The notes under the pieces are model-generated. The model saw only the letters and a list, made by a program, of their open reading frames with translations, was not told the DNA's origin and searched no databases. From Alphaproteobacteria bacterium (GTDB lineage Bacteria; Pseudomonadota; Alphaproteobacteria; Sphingomonadales; Rhodothalassiaceae): DNA of 5,049 bases. Where the stretch lies: the NCBI GenBank assembly GCA_003694205.1, contig RFKS01000022.1, forward strand, positions 1 through 5,049. The letters are read 5' to 3'. The position numbers were made by a program, and so were the translations under genes. This document shows positions 1 to 5,049 of the stretch, piece by piece. Position 1 is the first letter of the stretch. The number at the start of each line of letters is the position of its first letter.

Positions 1-1
1 C

Positions 2-802
2 ATTCGCGCAACGCTGGAGCCGATTCTCGCCGGCCGCGCTCACGCCTTTGCCTTCGGCATGGCCGATCCCGAAAGCATCGCCGATGCCGCGGCGGATCTC
101 GAATCACAGGGCATCCGCGCGGCGGTGGTCTATCGCCTGTTCGCCTATCCGTGGACATTCGCCGAGCGCACCAGGTTCATCCTCGGCCTCGATGCGAGCG
201 TCCCGACGCCGATGATGGGAGAATTGCCCGCCCGCCTGCGTTCGGCGATCCGATTCGTCGATGCGGGCGGCTATCAGGACGATCCCCGAATCGGGCGGAT
301 TCTCGCCGACCGGGCGCGCGAGATCAGCCAGGATCCAGCGCGCGAGGCTGTCCTCATTCTGTCTCACGGCTCGGGCAGCGAGGCTGTCGAAGCGCGCCAG
401 CAAGCGGTTGTCGCGCGCAATATCGCTGAGATGCAGCAACGCCTCGCGACGCCTTTTGCGGCGGTGCGTGCGACCAGCCTGCGCGAGGATTGGCCGAAGA
501 AGCGGACCGTGGCGGTAAAGGAGATCCGGACCTTCATGGACCGGCAGCGGAGTCTCGGCCGCGATGTCCTCATCGTCTCCAACCGCCTGCTCGGCGAGGG
601 GCCCTATCGGCGCTATCTTGGCGATGGTCCCTACCGGATGAACGGAACCGGGCTGCTGCCCCATCCGCTCTTCACCGCGATCGTGAAGGACCGGATCGCC
701 GCTGCTCTCAAGATCCTCACAGGGACACATGACCGCGCTTCATCGGACAGCCTGACATTGACAGGAGAAGCCGGGCACCTACATCCTTCCGGGCAACCCT
801 AG
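2..802 (+). CDS. CbiX/SirB-like sirohydrochlorin chelatase family protein, 5' end missing
   Basis: This gene is cut by the window start. The frame is open from base 2, and the ATG at 59 lies inside a conserved-looking stretch (AFGMADPESI), so that ATG is not the real start. The stop is TAG at 800-802. Family members insert Fe, Co or Ni into tetrapyrroles such as sirohydrochlorin, for siroheme or cobalamin synthesis in the cytoplasm. What is seen: an N-terminal part ending in RLFAYPWTF and ILGLD, which resembles the first CbiX repeat. A second part follows with LILSHGSGSE (His codon 365-367), a LREDWP segment, a DVLIVSNRLLGEGPYRRYL strand-loop, and LLPHPLF near the end. The paired His motifs fit metal binding in this family. 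The N-terminal repeat, with any His of its own, is outside the window. The last 25 or so residues look unconserved. Metal and substrate cannot be told from sequence. A divergent non-catalytic homologue is possible, so I give no symbol. erpA follows 15 bases downstream in the same frame. Confidence 0.75.
   Translation: MRATLEPILAGRAHAFAFGMADPESIADAAADLESQGIRAAVVYRLFAYPWTFAERTRFILGLDASVPTPMMGELPARLRSAIRFVDAGGYQDDPRIGRILADRAREISQDPAREAVLILSHGSGSEAVEARQQAVVARNIAEMQQRLATPFAAVRATSLREDWPKKRTVAVKEIRTFMDRQRSLGRDVLIVSNRLLGEGPYRRYLGDGPYRMNGTGLLPHPLFTAIVKDRIAAALKILTGTHDRASSDSLTLTGEAGHLHPSGQP
758..785 (+). promoter_or_regulatory. Possible sigma70-type promoter for erpA inside the upstream gene
   Basis: A perfect TTGACA (758-763) is followed after 16 bases by TACATC (780-785), which matches the -10 consensus at only three of six positions. 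It would start transcription about 25-30 bases before the erpA ATG at 818, inside the 3' end of the chelatase-like gene. The strong -35 and the poorly conserved protein tail here support it. The weak -10 and the chance of simple read-through from upstream argue against it. Confidence 0.3.
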
Positions 803-817
803 TGCAAATGGGCAAGC

Positions 818-1156
818 ATGAACAAAACGCCACCACCGATCCGGCTCACCGAGGCCGCGGCCGAGCGCCTGAAGGCGCTGATCGCCGCCGAGGGGCGGCC
901 GCTTGCCTTCCGCGTCTCGGTTTCGGGCGGCGGCTGTTCGGGTTTTACCTATCAGTTCGATTTCGCCGAGAAAGAGGAGCCCGGCGATGTGGCGAGCGAA
1001 CAGCACGGGGTGAAGGTACTCGTCGACGATATGTCGCTTCTTTATGTGCTCGGCAGCACGATCGACTATGTCGAGGACCTGATCGGCGCGTCCTTCCGCG
1101 TCGAGAATCCGAACGCGCAGTCCTCCTGCGGCTGCGGCTCGTCCTTTTCCGTCTGA
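818..1156 (+). CDS. erpA: Iron-sulfur cluster insertion protein ErpA (A-type carrier)
   Basis: This 112-residue protein is full length for the HesB/IscA/ErpA family. A-type carriers bind a [2Fe-2S] or [4Fe-4S] cluster, usually as dimers, and pass it from the ISC or SUF scaffold to apo-enzymes in the cytoplasm. Visible features are an opening IRLTEAAAERLKAL helix, a central VSGGGCSGF motif with Cys40, and the C-terminal SSCGCGSSFSV with Cys104 and Cys106. The Cys-x63-Cys-x-Cys spacing is diagnostic of the family, and the NPNAQSSCGCG ending is typical of ErpA. The ATG at 818 is chosen because it leaves the usual N-terminus. The ribosome site is weak (GGG at 810-812), so translation may depend partly on ribosomes finishing the upstream gene 15 bases away. 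A local promoter is possible (TTGACA at 758). The stop lies 7 bases from the convergent DUF2147 gene. IscA or SufA is the alternative name. The family is certain and the paralogue slightly less so. Confidence 0.9.
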   Translation: MNKTPPPIRLTEAAAERLKALIAAEGRPLAFRVSVSGGGCSGFTYQFDFAEKEEPGDVASEQHGVKVLVDDMSLLYVLGSTIDYVEDLIGASFRVENPNAQSSCGCGSSFSV

Positions 1157-1163
1157 GCGGAGA

Positions 1164-1604
1164 TCAGCTCGTTTCGTCCTGGGAAATGGTGGGGGTCGCG
1201 GCCAAGCCGTCAACCGGATGCCGTGTCCAGATGCGACTGTCACAGAAGACGAGAAGGCAACCCTTCACCCGCAGCCGGTCAGGCGATATGAGAACCGCCC
1301 TTGCGCGATAGGTGCTGCCATTGCGCGGGTCATGGATGGCGCCCTTGACCCATTTGCCGTTCCGATATTGAAGTCCCTCGAGCACAGGGGCGCCGAGATA
1401 GGCAGGGTTGCCGCTGCGCGTCCAGACGATGCGGCCGCAAAAGCTCTCGCCGTCCGGGCAGGGCTGGATCTCGATACGGGACTTGCCGCTGTCGCTTTGC
1501 CACACGCCGACGATCGCCTCCGGGGAGTCGGTCCCCGGCGCCGCCACGGCGAGGCCGGCGAAGGCGAGAAGGCTGATCAGCAGGGCCAGCGTGCGATGCA
1601 CCAT
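1164..1604 (-). CDS. Exported DUF2147 domain protein
   Basis: The protein has 146 residues when started at the ATG at 1604. That start is preferred over upstream in-frame ATGs (1628, 1739) because a GGAG at 1612-1615 lies 7 bases before it and because it begins a clean signal peptide: MVHR, a hydrophobic core LALLISLLAFAGLAV, then an AVAA-PG cleavage region near residue 22. The mature part has DUF2147 hallmarks: IVGVWQSDSGKSRIEI, CPDGESFCGRIVW, a KWVKGAIHDPRNGSTYRAR segment, and LRVKGCLLVFCDSRIWTR. This is a small beta-rich domain of unknown function found in exported proteins. The four mature cysteines (49, 56, 116, 121) lie in the positions where the family commonly has them and could form two disulfides in the periplasm; that pairing is inferred. 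The gene starts 159 bases after rodA on the same strand and ends 7 bases from erpA, tail to tail. I cannot assign a function. A role in the cell envelope is suggested only by export and location. Confidence 0.85.
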   Translation of the reverse strand: MVHRTLALLISLLAFAGLAVAAPGTDSPEAIVGVWQSDSGKSRIEIQPCPDGESFCGRIVWTRSGNPAYLGAPVLEGLQYRNGKWVKGAIHDPRNGSTYRARAVLISPDRLRVKGCLLVFCDSRIWTRHPVDGLAATPTISQDETS

Positions 1605-1611
1605 GGCGTCA

Positions 1612-1618
1612 CTCCGTT
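1612..1618 (-). promoter_or_regulatory. Ribosome binding site that fixes the DUF2147 start
   Basis: On the minus strand AACGGAG is followed after 7 bases by the ATG at 1604. The longer in-frame starts at 1628 and 1739 would put a charged, arginine-rich stretch before the signal peptide, so this site supports the shorter reading. Confidence 0.6.
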
Positions 1619-1763
1619 TCGCGCGCATTCCGTTGTCACGTCTTGCGGTCCCGTCGCGGCGCCCGGTCGGCCCATGCCACGACGTCCAACTTCTCAATAG
1701 GAAGGAATTGCGACAGGATTTTGGCGGCGTTGCGCCCATTGCGCGACGGGTAGGCCGATCGCC

Positions 1764-2906
1764 TCAGGCATTCCTCGGAATCGCGATCTTGCGGTGTTGC
1801 GCCACCGACAGGATGAGCCCGAAGGAAATCATGATGGTGAGCATGGCTGATCCGCCATAGGAGATGAGCGGCAGCGGGACGCCGACGACGGGGACGAGCC
1901 CCATCACCATGGCGATGTTGATGAAGACATAGAGAAATATGGTGAAGGACAGGCCGGCCGCGAGCAGCCGCCCGAACTGGTTGCGACAGGTGATGGCGAC
2001 ATAGAGACCATAGAACAGCGGAACGAGATAGAGCACGATCACGGCCAGCCCGCCGATGATGCCGAACTCCTCGCCAAGCACGGTGAAGATGAAGTCGGTC
2101 TTCATCTCGGGCAGGAAGTTGAGATGGCTCTGCGTTCCTGCGAGAAAGCCCTTGCCGAACAGGCCGCCCGATCCAAGCGCGATCTTCGACTGGATGATCT
2201 GGTAGCCGGCGCCGAGCGGGTCATGCTCGGGGTCGAGGAAGGTGAGGATGCGAGCCTTCTGGTAATCGTGCAAGACCCCCCATACCACCGGCACCGCCGC
2301 CGCGCCGGCCACGGTGCCGCCGATGAACAGCCATTTCGGCGCGCCGCCGAGAAACATCACCGTCACACCGCCCAGTGCCAGCATGACCGCGGTTCCGAGA
2401 TCCGGCTGGCGCGCGATGAGAATCATCGGCAGTGCGATGAGCAGAAGCGGCACGAAGAGATGGAGGAGCCGCGACGACTGCCAGGCATTGAGGCCGTGGT
2501 AATAGCGTGCCAGGGCCATCACCAGCGCGATCTTCATCGGCTCGGAGGGTTGCAGGCGCATGAAGCCGAGATCGAGCCAGCGCTGGCCGCCCATGCCAAC
2601 AACGCCGATGACCTCGACCGCGGCGAGGAGGATGAGCGCGCCGAGATAGGCGGGATAAGCGAGCCGTAGCCAGGTCCGGATATCGACAAGGGCAATCGCC
2701 ACGAGAATCAGAAGCGCCACCGCAAAGCGGATCGCGTGACGTTTCGCCCAGGGGTCGAAGCTGGCGCCGCCAACGGAGTAGAGCATCGCCACGCCGACGC
2801 CGCCGAGTGCGACGAGAGCAAGCAGGACCAGCCAATTGAGGTCGCGCAGTTTCTGCGGCAGCGACTTGTGCAGTCGCCTTGGCGCGAAGAGCGTGCGCGT
2901 GCTCAT
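1764..2906 (-). CDS. rodA: Rod-shape SEDS peptidoglycan glycosyltransferase RodA
   Basis: The protein has 380 residues, the normal length for RodA (also called MrdB). It is an inner-membrane SEDS polymerase that joins lipid II into glycan strands during lateral wall growth, in complex with PBP2. About ten hydrophobic segments are visible, the first near residues 25-45 and the last near 350-368. Family signatures are GGQRWLDLGFMRLQPSEPMK (107-125), ARQPDLGTA (165-173), the LGSGGLFGKGFLAGTQSHLNF loop ending in LPEMKTDFIF, and VPLPLISYGGSAML (343-356). Asp271 (codon 2094-2096) in the MKTDF motif aligns with the catalytic aspartate of RodA. The PLPLISYGG motif and the TDFIF context separate it from generic SEDS annotation, and pairing with mrdA argues for RodA over FtsW. 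The ATG overlaps the mrdA stop (ATGA, 2903-2906), and a run of six G on the minus strand (2913-2918) lies 6 bases upstream as a likely ribosome site. No terminator is evident after the stop. Confidence 0.97.
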   Translation of the reverse strand: MSTRTLFAPRRLHKSLPQKLRDLNWLVLLALVALGGVGVAMLYSVGGASFDPWAKRHAIRFAVALLILVAIALVDIRTWLRLAYPAYLGALILLAAVEVIGVVGMGGQRWLDLGFMRLQPSEPMKIALVMALARYYHGLNAWQSSRLLHLFVPLLLIALPMILIARQPDLGTAVMLALGGVTVMFLGGAPKWLFIGGTVAGAAAVPVVWGVLHDYQKARILTFLDPEHDPLGAGYQIIQSKIALGSGGLFGKGFLAGTQSHLNFLPEMKTDFIFTVLGEEFGIIGGLAVIVLYLVPLFYGLYVAITCRNQFGRLLAAGLSFTIFLYVFINIAMVMGLVPVVGVPLPLISYGGSAMLTIMISFGLILSVAQHRKIAIPRNA

Positions 2907-4783
2907 CTTGCGCCCCCCGTGCTACCATCACCGCGGTCCGCGACGCGGTCGCTGCCGGCCACCGGGCGCCGTGCCGGGTCGCGGCGCAGCACCATCTCCA
3001 TCACGTCGTGCGCCACCGGCGCTGCCGCGCTCGAACCGCCACCGCCATGTTCGATCAACACGCTCAGGGCATAGCGCGGCCGGTTGCTCGGCGCATAGGC
3101 GACGAACCAGGCATGGTGCCGCTCGCGCCAGGGAAGATCCGACTGCTCGACCTCCTGGTCCCGCTGCGCCTTCGTGATGCGGCGCACCTGTGCGGTTCCG
3201 GTCTTGCCGGCCATCCGCATGCCGTCGACCTCGAGTCGCGAGGCATGGGCCGTTCCGCGGTATTCGAGAACCTTTTCCATGCCGCGATGGATGGCTGCGA
3301 GGTGCCCGCGCGCAAGTCCCAGATCGGGCCAGTCGGCGGGTGCCGGCCGCGGCCGCGCCCCGACCTGGCGCACGAGATGAGGCACCACCTGGCGCCCGCC
3401 GTTCGCGATGCGCGCGGTCATGACGGCAAGTTGCAGCGGCGTTGCGAGGAGGGCACCCTGGCCGATCCCGACATTGAGCGTCTCACCGCCGACCCAGGGT
3501 CTGCCGCTGGTCGCCAGCTTCCAGCCTGGCGTCGGCACAAGCCCTGCACTCTCGCCACCAATCTCGATGCCATAGGTCTCGCCCAGCCCGAACCTGTGCG
3601 CCCAGGCGGCCAGCCGCTCGATGCCAAGCTCCTGGGCCGCGCGATAGAAATAGACGTCGCAGGATTGCGCAATGGCGTCGACAAGGGCGATGCGGCCGTG
3701 CCCGCCCTTCTTCCAGCAGTGCCAGAGATTGTCTCCGAGACGGTACTCGCCGGTGCAGTGCACCGTGGTATCGCTCGAGATCACGCCTTCGTGCAGCGCC
3801 GCCAGCGCCACCACCATCTTGACCGTCGAGCCCGGCGGATACTGGCCATTGAGCGATTTGTCGAGGAGCGGCTTGCGCGGATCCCTGAGCAGGGCCTGCC
3901 AGTTCTCGCGGCTGATGCCGCGGGTGAAGCTGTTCGGATCGTAGGAGGGGGTCGAGACCTGGGCATAGATGTCGCCGCTCACGACATCCATGACGACGAC
4001 GGCGGCTGATTCCTCGCCGAGGCGGGACGCGATGGCCTCCTGCAGCGCGCCGTCGAGGGTCAGCAGAATGTTGTCTCCGGGCTTGCCTTCGTCGCGCGAC
4101 AGCTCCCGCAGGGGGCGGCCATAGGCATTGACCTCGATCTGTCGCGTTCCTGCTTCGCCGCGGAGCGCGTCGTCGAAGGCGCGTTCGATGCCCCGCTTGC
4201 CGACCTTGAAGCCGGGCAGCCCGAGAAGCGGGTCGCCGTCAAGATCGTCGGCGGCGGGCGCCCCGACATAGCCGACGACCTGGCTGACCGACGGGCCCAG
4301 CGGATAGTGGCGGGTCAGGCCGGCGTCCGGCAGCACGCCGGGCAGGCGCAGCGCCTCCACATTGACGCGGGCGAAATCCCGCCAGTCGAGACCCTCGGCA
4401 ACAGTAACCGGGAGAAACGCGCGCTGGCGCGATATCTGGCGCTTGATGCGCGCGAGATCGCCCTCGTCGAGGGTAATGACACGGCCCAGCCGCTCGAGCG
4501 TGCCGCGCATGTCGCGCGCCTGCTCGGGGATGAGGAAGACCCTGTAATCGCGCCGGTTGGTGGCGAGACGGGCGCCGAACCGATCGAGGATCTCACCGCG
4601 AGCCGGGGCGAGCAGGCGGATCGAGATACGGTTGTCCTCGGCAAGGGTTTCGTATCTGTCGGCCTCGATCACACCCAGATAGTAGAGCCGTCCGCCGAGG
4701 ATCGTCGCGGCCAGACCCTGCGCCCCGGCCAACAGGGCGGCCCGGCGGGAAAAGGTCCGGAAACGGGATTGCTCGCCGCTCAT
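2903..4783 (-). CDS. mrdA: Penicillin-binding protein 2 (elongation-specific transpeptidase)
   Basis: The protein has 626 residues when started at 4783, close to the length of E. coli PBP2. It is a class B D,D-transpeptidase that cross-links new glycan made by RodA, anchored in the inner membrane with its body in the periplasm. Order: a short cytoplasmic tail, one membrane anchor (about 13-35), a pedestal/dimerisation domain with APARGEILDRFGARLATN (59-76), then the transpeptidase domain from about 236. Catalytic motifs are complete: PPGSTVK with Ser319 and Lys322, SCD (374-376) as the SxN/D motif, and KTGTAQ (527-532). Cys343, Cys356, His362 and Cys375 look like a metal site near the active centre. 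The C-terminal 25 or so residues are arginine, glycine and aspartate rich and probably disordered. The start at 4783 is chosen over 4819 because it gives a 4-base overlap with the mreD stop and removes an arginine-rich extension. Beta-lactams such as mecillinam target this family. Confidence 0.97.
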   Translation of the reverse strand: MSGEQSRFRTFSRRAALLAGAQGLAATILGGRLYYLGVIEADRYETLAEDNRISIRLLAPARGEILDRFGARLATNRRDYRVFLIPEQARDMRGTLERLGRVITLDEGDLARIKRQISRQRAFLPVTVAEGLDWRDFARVNVEALRLPGVLPDAGLTRHYPLGPSVSQVVGYVGAPAADDLDGDPLLGLPGFKVGKRGIERAFDDALRGEAGTRQIEVNAYGRPLRELSRDEGKPGDNILLTLDGALQEAIASRLGEESAAVVVMDVVSGDIYAQVSTPSYDPNSFTRGISRENWQALLRDPRKPLLDKSLNGQYPPGSTVKMVVALAALHEGVISSDTTVHCTGEYRLGDNLWHCWKKGGHGRIALVDAIAQSCDVYFYRAAQELGIERLAAWAHRFGLGETYGIEIGGESAGLVPTPGWKLATSGRPWVGGETLNVGIGQGALLATPLQLAVMTARIANGGRQVVPHLVRQVGARPRPAPADWPDLGLARGHLAAIHRGMEKVLEYRGTAHASRLEVDGMRMAGKTGTAQVRRITKAQRDQEVEQSDLPWRERHHAWFVAYAPSNRPRYALSVLIEHGGGGSSAAAPVAHDVMEMVLRRDPARRPVAGSDRVADRGDGSTGGAR

Positions 4784-5049
4784 CGCTCCAGCACCGCGTC
4801 GAGGCGACCGAACACCCATCCCGCCACCGGATAGGCACCGACGGTCAGAAGAGCCTGGAGGAGAAGGGGAGCGCCGGACATCACCTGCCCATAATACAGG
4901 CTCGCGACGATCCAGGACAGGATCATGGCGATGCCGGCGACAAGCAGAAACGCGGCCCAGCCGAAGAGGAAGGGCAGGCGCACGAAATGGGCCTGCTGGT
5001 TGGACAGGACCATTTGCGCAAGAAGCAGGAGCAGCATGTTGAGGCCGGG
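4780..5049 (-). CDS. mreD: Rod shape-determining protein MreD, C-terminal part
   Basis: Only the last 89 codons are inside the window. The frame is open to the right edge (PGLN precedes the ATG at 5037), so that ATG is most likely internal, since MreD proteins usually have about 160-180 residues. The visible part holds three hydrophobic segments: LNMLLLLLAQMVL, a long LPFLFGWAAFLLVAGIAMIL stretch running into SWIVASLYY, and LLLQALLTVGAYPVAGWVF. It ends with a basic/acidic tail, GRLDAVLER. This matches the C-terminal membrane region of MreD, an inner-membrane partner of MreC, MreB, RodA and PBP2 in the elongation complex. Sequence conservation in MreD is low, so the call rests on hydrophobicity, the GLN-LLLLL pattern and, most of all, its place directly before mrdA-rodA. 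The stop overlaps the mrdA ATG by ATGA (4780-4783). mreC and mreB are expected beyond the edge. Confidence 0.92.
   Translation of the reverse strand, partial: PGLNMLLLLLAQMVLSNQQAHFVRLPFLFGWAAFLLVAGIAMILSWIVASLYYGQVMSGAPLLLQALLTVGAYPVAGWVFGRLDAVLER

Noticed and set aside
104..730. Minus-strand open frame opposite the chelatase-like gene (208 codons)
   Set aside because: It is antisense to a gene with clear family motifs, and its translation shows no motif or plausible fold signal.
1605..1739. Longer DUF2147 reading starting at 1739 or 1628
   Set aside because: It would bury the signal peptide behind charged residues. The ATG at 1604 has a well-spaced GGAG and a normal signal peptide.
1605..1763. 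Terminator or promoter in the gap between rodA and the DUF2147 gene
   Set aside because: There is a small GGCG-CAA-CGCC stem on the minus strand but no T-run after it. TTGGAC and TTGAGA resemble -35 boxes but no matching -10 lies at proper spacing.
2124..2669. Plus-strand open frame opposite rodA (181 codons)
   Set aside because: It is highly charged, His/Glu/Arg-rich sequence, typical of reading the complement of membrane-protein codons.
2879..4009. Long plus-strand open frame opposite mrdA (376 codons)
   Set aside because: It lies almost wholly antisense to a certain PBP2 gene. It is rich in Arg, Ala and Pro with no recognisable domain, as expected from GC-rich codon shadowing.
4784..4819. 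Upstream start for mrdA at 4819, adding 12 residues
   Set aside because: It would add an Arg-rich extension and a 40-base overlap with mreD. The ATG at 4783 gives the usual ATGA junction.
1..5049. CRISPR array, tRNA or rRNA gene, insertion sequence, toxin-antitoxin or phage-like genes
   Set aside because: I saw no repeat-spacer pattern, cloverleaf, transposase motif or inverted-repeat pair. Nearly all of the window is accounted for by six housekeeping-type genes.

Overview
The window is GC-rich DNA with short gaps, overlapping genes and no sign of mobile elements, RNA genes or CRISPR. Protein resemblances (alphaproteobacterial-type ErpA, PBP2 and RodA) and the order mreD-mrdA-rodA point to the chromosome of an alphaproteobacterium. 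I cannot place it to order or genus from sequence alone.

Right part, minus strand (about 1764-5049): the distal half of an mre/mrd cell-elongation operon. It reads from the window's right edge as the 3' part of mreD, then a complete mrdA (PBP2, a class B transpeptidase), then a complete rodA (SEDS glycan polymerase). Both junctions are 4-base ATGA stop/start overlaps, so the three proteins are probably translationally coupled. MreD sits in the membrane as part of the rod complex, RodA polymerises lipid II into glycan strands, and PBP2 cross-links them. mreB and mreC would be expected just beyond the right edge.

Middle, minus strand (1164-1604): 159 bases after rodA, a small exported DUF2147-family protein with a clear signal peptide and four cysteines. 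It may be read from the same transcript or have its own promoter. I found no convincing terminator in the gap.

Left part, plus strand (1-1156): the 3' part of a CbiX/SirB-like (sirohydrochlorin chelatase family) gene, cut by the window start. It is followed after 15 bases by erpA, encoding an A-type iron-sulfur carrier with the three invariant cysteines. erpA converges on the DUF2147 gene with only 7 bases between the stop codons.

Nothing here amounts to a new system. The most checkable points are an apparent Cys3His version of a zinc site in PBP2, the same-frame, one-stop arrangement of the chelatase-like gene and erpA, and the DUF2147 gene placed behind the elongation operon.
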